Source of the DNA: Phascolarctos cinereus
Lineage: Eukaryota; Chordata; Mammalia; Diprotodontia; Phascolarctidae
DNA length: 64,000 nucleotides
Direction: 5' to 3'
NCBI RefSeq assembly: GCF_002099425.1
Contig: NW_018344186.1
Location: forward strand, 186,001 to 250,000
How positions within the stretch are numbered: the stretch's first letter is position 1; each line of letters begins with the position of its first letter. Position numbers and translations under genes: made by a program. The notes under the pieces are model-generated. The model was not told the DNA's origin and searched no databases. It saw nothing but the letters and a program-made list of their open reading frames with translations. Shown here piece by piece: positions 29,155-41,547 of this stretch.

Positions 29155-29990
29155 TATTCTCTAGTTTGATGGTAATAACAGTAACAGTCATTACAAGAAT
29201 AATCATCTATTATACTCTGTAATAATACGTGATCAGCTTATTGAGATGTACAATCAAAGTGCTAGATAAGGTCAGAGGTAGGTGATTATGACAAGTATAA
29301 TGGGGAGAACCTCATGAAAGAAGTGATGTATGAATAAAAGGATGTATATATGAGTTAAAGGATGTATACACGAGTTAAAAGGATGTACAGGAACTTAGCA
29401 GGTCATGAGAGACAGGACATTAATAGGATTTAGAGTCGGAAAGGACCCTAGATATTATCTTATCCTACCCTTTCATTTGACAAAAGAGGAAACTGAGACC
29501 CAGTTATAAATACCCAGTAAGTAGCAGAAGCAAGATTCAAGCCAATATCCTGTGAGGCCAAATCGAGTACACTCGCCTTTGTACCACTTTCCATAAGGCA
29601 AAGGGAACAGCATAGACCATAGAGGTGAGAAATATCATAGACTGCATTGTAATTTGGCTAGAATAATGGATTATTTAGAGGGGAGTCATACGAGATAAAA
29701 CAGGAAGAGCAGGCTTCTTGTACCAGATAATGAAGGGTCAGAAATGCCAGGAAATAGAGTTTAAACCTAATAGGCGATAGAGAGCCACTAGATTTTTTTT
29801 TGAGCAGAGGGACATGTCATAATTATATCTGTGCATAGAAGAACGTGTGTTTGGCAGTAGTATAAAAGATAGATTGGGGAGGCAGAGTAGAAGAAGAAAT
29901 AACTGTGAGGGAGTTATTGAAATAGATGCGAAGTAATGAGGATGCAGAAGAGGAGAGGAAGGAAAAGATGAACCCCTCAAGGTAGTGCTT
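29155..29990 (+). repeat. Unclassified old repeat, with MIR3 and a short tandem repeat
   Basis: GGAAATAGAGTTTAAACCTA and AGCAGAGGGACATGTCATAA belong to the family at 2715. A reversed MIR3 occupies 29425-29600 and a roughly 20-bp unit (AGGATGTATAYAYGAGTTAA) repeats about 2.5 times at 29336-29393. Confidence 0.5.
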
Positions 29991-30059
29991 AGCATAGTCC
30001 TTGGCACATAGTAGGTGCTTATATCTTTTGAGCTAAGTATCTATTGACTGACTGACTAG

Positions 30060-31255
30060 ACAGGATTTGGTAATTGATTAGACATAAGAGGTGAGAGAAG
30101 AAGCAGGACATAGCAACATGTCAGATTCTGAAGACTGTTTATTCAATCTGTGGTCTGAGAATAGTAGTAAACAAAGCTTGGACTTTAAAATACCTTCTTA
30201 TGACTGTGACTGAGGCCACTTAGAGAGAGCATTGCTAGCCTGTCTAATCTATCCATACGGTACAATTCTTTGTTTCTGTGTTTATACAGACCTATTAGCC
30301 ACTTGACCTGAACATTCTGCTCCAACTTACCCTTTTTCACTTACATCAGTTAATTCCATTTAGGTTTCTCTTTTCTCTGAAAAGTGCAATAATTTCACTG
30401 GCTTCCTTCCACAGTTCTCCTCCTCCCAACCCATCATGTGTTTTACATGCCAAGTTTCCCCAGATAACTCTCAGTAACGGCAGGGAAAATTGAGCCACTG
30501 AAATCAAGTTGGGACTTGTTAGAGGGTATCACTTTAAAACATTTCCCAAATATGTTAACTGCAGCTGTTCCCCATGATAAAAGAATCGGAATGATTTTCC
30601 AGCCGAGATCCAGGAGATTATCATATGAGAAGTAGCTAAGCAATAATTTAGCATTGTTGTCATGTGGTAAGTTGCTGCAGTCTCTGTCTGGCTTTAGTGT
30701 TAGAGATTTTTTTTTCTTCCTTTCCTTTAGTAGCTCCAAAGTCTCTCATTTAGAAAAAAAAATTCTGTTGACTATCAGTTGCCTCACAGGTGCTGAGGCA
30801 GGATGGAGAGTTTGGAGGAAGTCATAGCAAGAAGCAGAATCCTAGCTGGAACTGGGGCAGGGTGCCTGGGTCTTTGCCTTAGGGCACTGAATTTAGAATG
30901 CCAGATGTAGAGAATGCCAAATTTAGAGACCACTGACAAAGTTTGTAGTCTTTTAACAGCATAGAAACAGCTATGCTTAACACCTAGTTAGCAAGAATCG
31001 TTTGAATAGAAAGCTAGTAAATGGTGGCTGGAAGTAACTCCTTCCCTGCCTGTCCTGCCCTACCCCCCCCCCACCAATTCCTCCTCCCTTCCCTATTCCA
31101 GTTGAAGACTCTACTTGCTCCAGGTACAGTTTGTGACCCTTTCCTAGGGTGCCACTAACATTTATAATCATAGCTTTGTCTAGGGTTTCACCTGAGTTAA
31201 GGAAACATGACTAGCAGATGCTTTCTTATACTTGTCTAAACATTTCAAGCACCTA
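30060..31255. other. SINE-poor stretch
   Basis: No repeat recognised over about 1.2 kb. The segment 30440-30700 looks balanced in composition and could be conserved. No frame has coding character. Confidence 0.35.
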
Positions 31256-31259
31256 TTAG

Positions 31260-31910
31260 AGACAGCCTGGTGCAGTGAAAACAACAACAACAACAACAAA
31301 AACCCCACTAACTGGGGAGTCAGGAATATCTTAGTTTATCTTAGTGGCTATGCAACTGACCAGCTATATGACCTTGGATAAGCTACTTAATTTCCTCTTC
31401 TGAAATAAAAATGATAATTAATGTTTGTAAAATGTCTTAAGATTTTCTAAACACTTTATGTACATTTCCTCATTTTAACCTCACAACAACCGTATGAGGT
31501 GTGTACTACAGGTATCTCCATTTTACAGATGTGGAAACTGAGGCTTAAAGCAGAATTGGTGAATCAAAACATGAGCCATGGTAAGGTGGAATGAATGCCA
31601 TCTTGGAATCAGAAAACCTGGGTTCGAATTCTGGTTCTATCTGCATACATGACCTTGGATTAAGTCATTTAACCTTTCTGGACCTCAGTTTCCTCATTAG
31701 TAAAATGTGCAAGTTGAACTAGATGATCCTCTGAAGCTACTTCCTGATCTATATTTATAAGTGTATGATTTTACATCTTCCTGATTGTATATCATACTGC
31801 CTCACATCTAGGATGAAAACATTGGACCTAATTACCTCTAAATCCTCTCCCACCTCAAAACCCTATGGTCCTGTGACCTTTTAGGTCTCTTCCAACTCTA
31901 AAGTTCCATG
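31260..31910. mobile_element. Cluster of MIR and MIR3 SINEs
   Basis: 31260-31405 MIR (+) with an internal (AAC)n near 31278-31302; 31405-31560 MIR (-); 31575-31770 MIR3 (+), ending GTTGAACTAGATGATCCTCT; 31800-31910 a second MIR3 end (+). Confidence 0.75.
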
Positions 31911-31929
31911 TTCCTATGGAAATCTTGCC

Positions 31930-33590
31930 CAAATTTTGGGCTAGTGTGGTTGGCAACTAGAGGCATTTTAAAATCTAGTTAGTGTGATTTATTCTCCATG
32001 CTGATGTTTTCAAAGCCCTAGAATAAAACATCACACGACAGTAAGGGCTGGTACGGAAAGTAATTGGCAGTACATTATTGATAAAGGTGTCCGGCAATAA
32101 TAGCAATATGCCATCAATCATTGGGGCTGATGTTTGATAGCATCATGTAAACTTGCCGGGGCCAGTGTCCTCTGCTTTCACCTTGAATGTGCATGCAACT
32201 AGCTCTGTAGGAAAATGATATTCTTTCATTAACTGGTAGCTTCAAAATAGGCTTGCATCAAAGGGAAAAAAATTAACAGCAAGCTAGTTTCAGAATATTT
32301 GTCCTGAATTAAAAACTACTTCTGTTCTCTTGTCCTTTCTCTGCAGTCTTATAAATTGGATTAGTCATTATTAAACATTTTGAAGTATATTAAAAGAGAA
32401 GAAGAAGAAAAAGAAGATTCCAAGGGCACACAATGCATCTTTGATCTTGCTGGAGCTTCCATTCTGAGAAGTCTGCACAATGGTGTTTTACATTATACGT
32501 TCAGATACTCATAATTAGGCCCTTGTCGTAATGACCCATTCTAAAAAGAAACAGCTCTCTTCCTTATTTTCCATTAACAGCACCAAGAGTTTATTTGCAG
32601 AGAATTGGGTTTAATTCAATTAGCAGGAATTGTGAGACATTTACAACACAAGGTATATTAGCATAGCACTTTCTTTGTAATGAGAACCAAAAAGCATTTA
32701 GGGAAAGAAGAACTAATTATCCAAGATTCCCCCCACACACACTTTTTTTTTCCCCAATATCAGCAAAGGTTTAGTCCAAATTTCAGGAGCCCAGATTTCC
32801 AAATCCCTTAAGCTTTAATTAATGGTTAACAGAGCAGTGGAAGAAGAGGATGGAGAGATTTTGAAGGGCTACTCAGAATGGAGGAAAGCTTGTCTTCCTT
32901 TGGAAACTTTCACCTTAAGATTGAAAATTCCCCAACAGTCAGTTTATTTCGCTCCTTTGCTTGTCATTAGTTTTCTATCACAGTTTGCCTGACAGGGTGA
33001 AGGCTTTGGTCACCCTGCCAGTTTGTCTTAAGAAGCCAATTTGGCAGATTCTGCCACTTGCCTATCATTTTCTGGAAGCTGCAGCCCCACTCCAACCATT
33101 GTCGTTAACTTGTAGTGATTCTATGCAGCGTTTGTGTTATCATGGATGGTCTTGGGGCTCAGATCAGGGGGAGAGGGTGATGATGGGCAGTTGCAGGTTG
33201 GAATTCTCCTGCAAGGCTAGCCGGGTCTGATTCTCCACTGGGAGTTGGGGAAGGGGTTCATTGGGTCACAGTTCTCTCCACTGCCTTTGTTGCTCTGTTT
33301 ATACTAGCCTTTACGTGGCCCATCGCTGCTGTTGTGAGGCAGGCACATTGCCCCGCTGAGCTCCCAGAGGTCTGCCTGCAGCCTTTGTTAAGAACCTGCC
33401 TGCTCCCCCAGTGTCAGGGAGTTTATCTCTGGATCTCTGAGCAGCTGTGAAAAATGAGAACATTTGCAGGCAGACTGGCCATGCACATAAACTGCATTAT
33501 TATCCGATAAATCAATTAGCACATTTGGGCCCTGGCAACTCTAGGCCCTCCAAGCAATGCCTTGAGACAGATGGGCAGTCAGTCTGCTTC
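31930..33590. promoter_or_regulatory. 1.65-kb repeat-free block, candidate conserved non-coding DNA
   Basis: The longest stretch in the window with no recognisable SINE, LINE or microsatellite. It holds compact homeobox-like words (GATAAATCAATTAGC near 33504, TCAATTAGCAGG near 32617, GCCATCAATCATTGGGGC near 32111) and a PBX/HOX-like TTGATAG (32133). No splice-bounded frame is seen. Regulatory role is inference only. Confidence 0.4.
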
Positions 33591-33889
33591 TGTCCTGCTT
33601 GGCATTTTCTTTAGAGACTGAAGGAGAGGGCAGAGTGACAGCAGCCCAGAAAAGAGAGCTTACTCTAGGAAGCCTTTTTTAAAGATGGAGACCATGGAGA
33701 CAAGGCAACTTCAGCTGAGGATTCAGCCATATTTTGGGGACCATTTGTGCCCTTGAGGTTTTCTCTAAAGGCTTTTTGGGGAATGGACTTGAATTTAGTG
33801 ATGGATTTAGATGACCTTCCTAGAAATTGAGTGAGGAGTAAATTCTTAGATAAGGAATTAGTAGAGATTATTTTGTCAGGGTCACTGAG

Positions 33890-34310
33890 AAAGCAGCATA
33901 GTCTGGTAAAAAGAGTTAGACAATGAATTAGAAAACCTGCATTCTGGGTCCAGCCCTTACACTGACTCACTTTGAGTGTGACCTTGGGCCAATCCCTCTG
34001 CATCAGGCATGGTTGTTGTATGACTCAGATTCTATAGTAGACATGAAAGTATTTTTAAAAACATTAAACTTTAAGGAACAAACAAAAACAGACTTCAAAA
34101 AAGTCCATGTATTCCTCATTTTAAAAGATGATATTTTATAGTATCTTCAGGTTTCCAAGGAGATTTACACACATTATTTCATTTTATCTTTACAACAACC
34201 CAATGAGGAAGGTTCTATAGGCATTGTCATTTCTATTTTACAGGTGAGGAAACTGAGGTTGAAAGCAGTTAAGTGATTTGTTCATGGTCACAAAGCTATT
34301 AAGAGGACAA
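33890..34310. mobile_element. MIR3 (+) and MIR (-)
   Basis: 33890-34010 has GCAGCATAGTCTGGTAAAAA and GAGTGTGACCTTGGGCCAAT; 34120-34310 is a reversed MIR (TTTTACAGGTGAGGAAACTG). Confidence 0.75.
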
Positions 34311-35340
34311 TATTTGAAGGTCCCTCCTAATTTAAACAAATTTCTTTCCTTTTACTTGGAATGTTTATGCAGAAGAGTGCAATATTTCAAGAAAGTAAGA
34401 TTTCAGATTGGGATATGGACAAAAGAAAAGGAGTGTTACATGCAACTTTTATGAATTTAGATATTGCTGAGAAAAAAATCAGTTGCTTTAAATTATTATT
34501 ATTATTATTGTTAATGAGGCTGACTTTGGAACCAAAAACAATAGGTTCCTTAGAAAGGAGAGTTTTAAGATGCCCCATGAGGGGAATTTTGCATTTAAGA
34601 ATTTGAATAAATCTTGATGTTTGAGAGGCAAGATCAATTGTGGCAATATTTTCTTTGGCAAACTTCAAGGAGCTTGAGCTTCTCTTTCCACCTAAGTTTA
34701 ATTATCTCTACCCCACATGTGACTAGGAAGAGAACCTACAAATCATTGACTTTAGGAAACTGTTAGTTCAGAGGGTAATAATTTGAAGCAACTGAGGTCA
34801 CCTGGTTATTGTTCCAAACAGCTTTGAAGTGTCAGCTTATGGATCATCCTCTGTCTTGAGTTCAGGTCTATTTTCAGCCACTTTTGAACTGAGAAGGGAA
34901 AGAGGAAGGGCAGAGAGCAAGGTGGCTAGGGAAGTACAAGGAGATATCTGGAGATCTGTAGACAAAAAGAAAGAAGGTCAGGAGATGGATCAAATTAGGT
35001 AATTGGATTTCTTCTTATAGAACAGCTTCTGTTTACCTCTATTTTCCTTGGAAAATGGCAGGAATGTGGTAAGAGCCATTTAAGGGCAGTTCAGCTGGTA
35101 TCCCTGTCTTAGTTTAAAAGAAGGCAAAGCCCTAGCACAAATCAAACCTCCTTCAAACACTTCCTGCACAGAGAACAGGTGGAGACAATAGGCAGTTTGC
35201 CACAGCAATTAGCTATGAAGTTTAGCCAAGAGAGCTAGGAAAAAGAAGACAAATGACTGAGTCTTGCTTCAAGCTTATGTAGATGGCAGGGAGAATTTTT
35301 CAGTGACTTGTGGAGAATGGGTAATAGTTGTCTGTCAGCA
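34311..35340. other. No recognised feature
   Basis: About 1 kb of single-copy-looking DNA with a short (ATT)n near 34494-34510. No repeat, exon or regulatory signature stands out. Confidence 0.4.
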
Positions 35341-35344
35341 CCAA

Positions 35345-35835
35345 ATTTGATCTTTGAAGAACATTTGAACAGCTATACAGTGTCCAGAGGAAGGTGACTA
35401 GGAAAATGAAAGATTTTAAGATCATGCCATATGGGGATCACTTAAAGGAAATAGGTTATTTTGGCTAGAGAAGAAAAGACTGGGAACTGGGGAGACAGGA
35501 ACATGATAGGTATCTTTAAAATATTTGAAGAACTGCCATATGGAAAATGATTTGCCTCATTCTACTTGTAGGCAGAAGGTACAAGTAGAAGCAATGGACA
35601 GATGTCCCAAGGGAAAATTTAAGAATGTTGTAAGGAAAAAGTTTCTGACCATTAGAATTATACAAAAGTGATATGGGCTGCCTTGGAAGGCCATGAATTT
35701 TCCCTCACTAGACATCTTTAAGCGTAGATTATATCACAACTGATTGGGAATGGACTTCATGTTCAGGTATGGGCTGGACTAAAACATAAAACAGTCTCTC
35801 ACATTCTTTCCTAATATGAAATCCCATGATCCTTA
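35345..35835 (+). mobile_element. CR1/L3 LINE 3' region
   Basis: CAGTGTCCAGAGGAAGGTGA, ATCATGCCATATGGGGATCA, GGGCTGCCTTGGAAGGCCAT and TCAGGTATGGGCTGGACTAA follow the CR1/L3 3' end in order. Confidence 0.85.
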
Positions 35836-35979
35836 AATATTCCCATATTCCCATAGTAGGAGTGCGTTTCAGTGCAGGATGGCAAAGTAAAAAGATTAGC
35901 ATTACTTCTATGTCATGAAATAACCTGAAATAAGTGCTTCAAGGAAGAAACAAAGAAGAAAAGGGAGGTGAATAAGTTG

Positions 35980-36165
35980 GTTGATTGTTGTCCTTCATTC
36001 TCCAAGAGCACCAAAGTGAGGTCACTATGTTGGGGTCAAGGTACAATGTGTCTGACTGCGGCTAATCAGACCAATATGGGCTTAGAAGGCTCTACCACAG
36101 GTCGGGTACCACAGTCTATATGGACATTTGGAGTGGAGATGTATCTAAATTTGCACATTTCATGT
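35980..36165 (-). mobile_element. Marsupial repeat sharing the (CAA)-type 3' end
   Basis: TTGTTGTCCTTCATTCTCC is the reverse of the AAGGACAACAA terminus, but the body (GTGTCTGACTGCGGCTAATC, GAAGGCTCTACCACAGGTCG) differs from 8800. A second family using the same 3' end. Confidence 0.6.
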
Positions 36166-36287
36166 GAAAAGATAGAAAGAAAAAAAGGAGATGGTAGGGA
36201 AGAAAAAAATGTGATTCATATAAGAAGGAGAAAAATGGCCACTGACCATCTGGTCTAAGGAATAAGGATGAGGTCTATTACAGTCAG

Positions 36288-36530
36288 TTAGGTGGCACAG
36301 TAGACAGAGCACTGGACCTAGAGTCAGACCTGAATTAAAATCCAACCTCATATATGTACTAGCTGCATGACTGTGGGCAAGCCACTTAACCACTGTCTGC
36401 CTCAGTTTCTTCATCTGTAAAATGGGGATAATAACAGAGACTTCCTCCCAGGGTTATTGTGTGAATAAAATATGATATTATTTATAAAGTACTTTGCAAA
36501 TCTCAAAGTGTTATTTCAATGCTAACTATC
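36288..36530 (+). mobile_element. MIR SINE, near full length
   Basis: TTAGGTGGCACAGTAGACAG, AAAATGGGGATAATAACAGA and AAGTACTTTGCAAATCTCAA. Confidence 0.9.
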
Positions 36531-36534
36531 ACTA

Positions 36535-37317
36535 TACAGCCATTCACCATAGATAGGCCACCAGGACTGTCTCATGAGGAAGCAGCTTCTTGATGTAGAG
36601 CACCAAGGAATAATGTGAAGGAAGCACAAGTAGGATGAGGTAAAAGTCCATCATTAATGGTCAGAGGAAGAGGAGATGAGTAGTAGTTAATATATGTAGC
36701 ATTGACAGGGATAGCTAGCTATTTACCCAACCAACATACACAATGGGACACTTATTTGTTCTCCTAGAGCACATATCAGGGATATGATAGATAGAATCCT
36801 GAATTTTTTTCGAACTTGAGGGATACAAGTTACCTATTTCTGATGACTGATGTGGGGAAAATTATACTGCCAGAAGAAATTAGAAGGCATTATAAAATCC
36901 TGATCAATAAACTTAATACAATAGAGTTATAGGTCTTGTTTATAACATTGCTAGAGATGGAAGGTAGGGAATCCTGAAGAGAGAGGAAGATTTGGGGAAT
37001 GAAGAACATGGTGAGAACAGGATTTGAATTCCTGGCCCATGGCTTAAAATATAAGAACAATAGCATCTTGGATAGGGTTGGAAAATACTTAACAAGGGCA
37101 AGTAAAAATATAGATGTCAAGTGTTTTGAATCAGACCAAGAGATCTCTAACTTGGAAAGACAGGGGAGGGTGAGAAAACTGCCCAAATATACCTGCTGAG
37201 TCTGATGCCATAGAAAGAAGCATGTATAACATAAGAAGAAGAAAGGACCAGAAATTAGTGAGAAATTTTCTAAGTAGAAAAGCATCAGTAAAACCCAGGG
37301 CCATAGATGTCTCTATA
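36535..37317. other. Possible 5' part of a CR1/L3 element
   Basis: No clear homology, but it lies directly upstream of L3 coding sequence in the same orientation and shows no other repeat except diverged AT-rich DNA. Assignment is by position only. Confidence 0.3.
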
Positions 37318-37714
37318 TGAACCCATAAATTATAGGTAATAATAAGGGTGAACTAGACCTCTTAAATCAAGGAGATGAATTTGACTTCACAGGTATCGCT
37401 GAGACATGGTTGGGATAGGGATCATGGCTAGAATATGCCTCTGGAAGGATATACCTCATTCAAAAGGAACGATTATTTTAAAGGGATATAAAGTAGCATT
37501 ATAAATTAAGACAATAATAATAGCTAGCATTTACACAGAATTTTAAGATTTGCAGATCCCATTACATGTATTATCTCATTTGATGATATACTCAGATGAG
37601 TAAATTCAGAAACTGAATGGGGAAATTAGGTAGGGAGTTTTTGAGCAATATTAATAGAGGGGGGAAATCCCTGGAAGGGATATTATCATAGGGTTAGTAT
37701 GCAGATCACTTGGA

Positions 37715-38630
37715 CAGATTACATCCAAATTTATGTGCTCAGCTCCACTCTCCCTCCTGAAATTTGCTACTGCTGCATTATTGTCTGTTGGGTATCTCCA
37801 CCTGGAAGTCCCATCAGCAGCTCAAATGAAACATGTCTGAAATAAATTTGATTATCATCCCCCTCCAAATCACCCCTCCCCTCTCTCCAAAATATGCTGC
37901 TACAAATGAAGGCTCAGATCTCCTTCCAGTAACTCGGGTCTTCATCTCAGAATCATCTTTGACTGTTTCCTCTCCTTCCTCATCCATATCCAATCACTGC
38001 CAAGTCTTGTTGATTCTCCTCTTTCTGTAAATTTCTTGTCTTTTCCTCTTTTTCTACTCATACGGTTAGACTCTTGCAGTAGTCTCCTAATAAGTCTCAC
38101 TGGTTCTAGCCTATCCTCCATAAAACACTTTATTCCCTTGCTCAAAAAAAGGGCTCCTTATTGCCTTTTAGGATAAAATCAAAATCCCCCAGCTTAACAT
38201 ATATACCCATCCAGAATGGAATTCCATACTACCATTCTAGACTTAATTGGTATCACCATCTTTTGCATAGCCTCTGTTCCAGTCAAATTGAACAAGCTGT
38301 TCCTGAACTCATTGTTCTGGTTCCAGTCTCTACACATTTGCATAGCTCATTCTTCATGCCTAGAATCCACTCCTTTCTTGTCTTTACCTCTTAGAATTCT
38401 TAGTTTCTTTCAAGGCCCAGTTCAGATGGCACCTCCTCAGTAAAGCCTTCCCTGATGTCCATCTTTGCTAGTGTTCTCTTGTTCCACAGATTTTGTGTAG
38501 CTAGTTGCATGTTATTTCCCAAAGTAGATGTAAGTTCCTTGAGGACATATGCTATTTTCGTCTTTTATCCTAAATACATAGCACACTGCCTTGCACATAG
38601 TAAGTACTTAAAAATGTGCATTAGATGAAA
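37715..38630 (+). mobile_element. L2 LINE 3' part nested in CR1/L3
   Basis: CTTGCAGTAGTCTCCTAATA, AGGATAAAATCAAAATCCCC, CAAGGCCCAGTTCAGATGGC, CAGTAAAGCCTTCCCTGATG and the terminus AGCACACTGCCTTGCACATA: the end of the L2 ORF and its 3'UTR, about 900 bp. Confidence 0.85.
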
Positions 38631-38802
38631 AGACTTGAAAGTAAAATTACAAGAGGAGTTGAAGGAACTAATCACAAACTGATGTAGGCAGAATTTTAAC
38701 AATACCAGTATCTTCTGGAGACCTCTTTCTCTGCTAAGAGCAGAGATGCTGATAAATTGATGACTTCCATTAGCATACTGCCTAGCAAATATTAAGTAAT
38801 TC

Positions 38803-39085
38803 CTTTCTTCCCTCCTTCCTTCCTTCCCTCCTTCCTTCCTTCCTTCCTTCCTTCTTTCCTTCTTTCCTTCCTTCCTTCCCTCCTTCCTTCCTTCCCTCCT
38901 TCCTTCCTCCCTCCTTCCTTCCCTCCTTCCTTCCTTCCTTCCTTCCTTCCTTCCTTCCCTCCTTCCTTCCTTCCCTCCTTCCTTCCTTCCTTCCTTCCTT
39001 CCTTCCTTCCTTCCTTCCTTCCTTCCTTCCTTCCTTCCTTCCTTCCTTCCTTCCTTCCTTCCTTCCTTCCCCTCTCCCTCCCTCC
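38803..39085. repeat. (TTCC)n pyrimidine tract
   Basis: About 280 bp of TTCC with CTCC and TTTC variants, inside the CR1/L3 element. Every long frame through it is an artefact. Long mirror-symmetric pyrimidine tracts can form triplex DNA. Confidence 0.95.
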
Positions 39086-40256
39086 ATTCCTTCCTTTCCT
39101 TAAAGACAATTTCATCCTCCAAAAGTGGAGGAAGTAACAAGATGAAGTGGTTATTCTGGACTTGATTAGAACCAATAGTGAAGAACTGATTGTTGAATAG
39201 AGATGATGGGCATCTTGGAAAAATGTGAACTCAAGGAGTTCATAGTGGATGATAGGAACACTGGGCATGATGTAATACCTATCCTAGATTTGGAGTGAAT
39301 GGGCATTCAAAAAATCAAACAAAAGATAGGATCCAGTAACTTAATAATATATTGGCAAAGTTAGCCAAAGAGGGATGGGAAGTGCATAAGAATAAAATTC
39401 TGAAAATACAAACAGAACACAAGCAAATTTTGATGAGGAGGGATGACAGAATATGTCTCAAGTGACCAACGTGATTGCATGACTCACTCATCCATTAACA
39501 CAAATTTTTAAAAAGACAAGTATAGAAGATCTAAGCAAAGGCAGATGCCTTAGTGTGAATAGTAAGAATAAAATAGTACTACCAGAATGGTGTCAGGAAC
39601 TTAAAGGTATCTATGAATGCTAAGGACAACAATGAGCTCTTAAAAACCCGTGTTAAGGAGAAAAGGAGGCTCAAGAGAGAATACAAGCACCCCTTGGGGT
39701 GGATACGTTGATAACAAGAAATGGTGGAGAGAAGGCTAAAATGCAAGCCACTTATTTTGTTTATTTTTTTTCCTCCAAGGAGAATGATATTTGTGTTCAA
39801 TAAGATAAAAACAGAAATGGTTGACAGAGAATTGAAATCAAAGATAAGTCAGAAAACTGTAAGAGGATATTTAGCTGCCCTCTATATGATCATGTCCTCA
39901 GACTCAAATAAAGAATAGGCACAAGTAATTACTGAACCATTGTCAGTAGTTTTGAAAAGATTGAATAAAAGTAGAAAAATGTTCTAGACACAATGTACCT
40001 AGGTTTTAGCAAAGCATTTGCAGTCTCTCCCTGTTCTTTTGGCAAGATGGCTAGATAAGAATTTAGTGGGCGTAAATAAAACTATCATCTATTCAAACTA
40101 TTCAAATCAAACCAATAGCTTGGTGGATTCAAAAGTATTTGATTGTTTGAACCCAAAGAGAAGTTATTAATGCACTGATATCAACTTAGAGATATTTAGC
40201 AGAATACCTCAGGAATCTGTATTTAACTGTATTTAACAGTTTTGTCAATGTCTTTG

Positions 40257-40775
40257 GGAAATTGAAACATTCTTTTAATGACCTCATGCATCTCTGTGAA
40301 ACAAAGGCCTGCCCTTTTAGTACCAAAAATGTTCTGGTTTTGTTGTATAATTGTGAGTCATGGAAGTCTACAATTTCTGCAAAATTGAAATTGAGGGTCG
40401 CACAAAAGGCAATGGAGATGTACGTGGTGGACATAAAGAGAATACAACACATAACAAAGGATTACAAAAGAGAAACTGTGGAAGCTATCAAAGAAATGAG
40501 TGAAAAAGTCTGGGATGATCTCATAGTGAGATGAGAGATAACTTATGAACAGCTCACATGGTACATGGTATATGAACAGCTCGTCACTCTACTGGTATCT
40601 TTGTGATGTCAAGAAAAAATGAAAATGACCCCCTAACTTTGTGGGCAGAGTTCTCTGTAGCAAACTTATGGGATAATGTGGACAAGATTTTCACAGAATA
40701 AGGATACATGGATGAGTTGTGATTTGCATCACTGAGGGAATTATCCATATCAATGAGATCACAGATCCATCTCAG
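40257..40775 (+). mobile_element. RTE-clade LINE ORF2 C-terminus nested in CR1/L3
   Basis: An open frame at 40262-40534 includes LLYNCESWK and LKLRVAQKAMEM, matching the RTE C-terminal pattern (LYGCETW..., KLRVAQRAMERR...). Downstream a GRP..RW-like region is readable but frame-broken (WAEFSVANLWDNV). The L3 target AATGTCTTTGG/CATGACTTGAA appears on both sides. Confidence 0.72.
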
Positions 40776-41264
40776 TATTTAAGCACCCATGACTTGAATG
40801 AGGGCATAAATGGCATATTCCACCAGTATCAGTTGAAGTAACTGGGGGTCCTTATCCTAGAAGAGAGAACATCTAATGGGAATGCAATAACCATCTTCAA
40901 GCATGTGTAATACTATCAGATGAAAGAGGGATTTTACTTCTTCTATTAGGCCTAGAGCACAGAACCAGGAGCAGAGGGCAGAACATGCAGAGGCAGATTT
41001 AGGACTGATGTAAGGGGAGGAACTTTCCTTGCAAATAGGGCTGTCCAAATAGTGAATGAGCTACCTTAAGAAGGAATCCTTCCCCTCTAAAGAGGTCTTT
41101 ATGTGCTTGCTGAATGACTGAATGTTTAGAGGGCATTCATGATCAGGCTCGATGACATGGTCTATGAAATGTATTGCAACTCACCCATGGAACACAAAGG
41201 ATTAGTGTCACCTAGGTCCTTTCTTGTATTATAATTGTTCCAGTGTTATCCCATATAAGACCGA

Positions 41265-41460
41265 CCATATGAGGAAGTATAGTGGAAAGGGTACCGGCTC
41301 TGAAGTCAGAGGACCTGGATTCAAATCCCACTTCTGACACTACCTATATAAACTAGGTTATTGATTAACCTTCTCAGGCCTCAGTGTCCTCCTCTTTAAA
41401 ATGAGGAGGCTGGACTAGATGTCTTTTTAAGGTCCCTTCCAGCCTTCAACCTATAATTCC
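41265..41460 (+). mobile_element. MIR3 SINE
   Basis: GGAAGTATAGTGGAAAGGGT head and the terminus GGCTGGACTAGATGTC, AAGGTCCCTTCCAGCC. Confidence 0.9.
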
Positions 41461-41547
41461 CTCCACCTTGCCAAATTCTTCACAGATGAGATTAACTCTC
41501 ACCTCCTACTCTTACCACATTTGGTCGCCTCCTTTTCTCATTTCTTT

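Larger units (their letters stand above)
37318..41180 (+). mobile_element. CR1/L3 LINE with nested insertions
   Basis: L3 encodes an endonuclease and reverse transcriptase for target-primed retrotransposition. Collinear remnants: endonuclease at 37347 (GELDLLNQGDEFDFTGIAETW), continuing after a frameshift near 37430; a DFNYPDICWK-like site near 38700; the region ending ACTTCATTTTCC-like at 39100; RT motif A at 39996 (YLGFSKAFAVS, where CR1 elements have YLDFSKAFDTV); an INDL motif split at 40250/40785; and the 3'UTR from 40835. RT between INDL and the 3'UTR, including YADD, is deleted. MIR (37500-37615), L2, (TTCC)n and RTE interrupt it. Confidence 0.8.
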
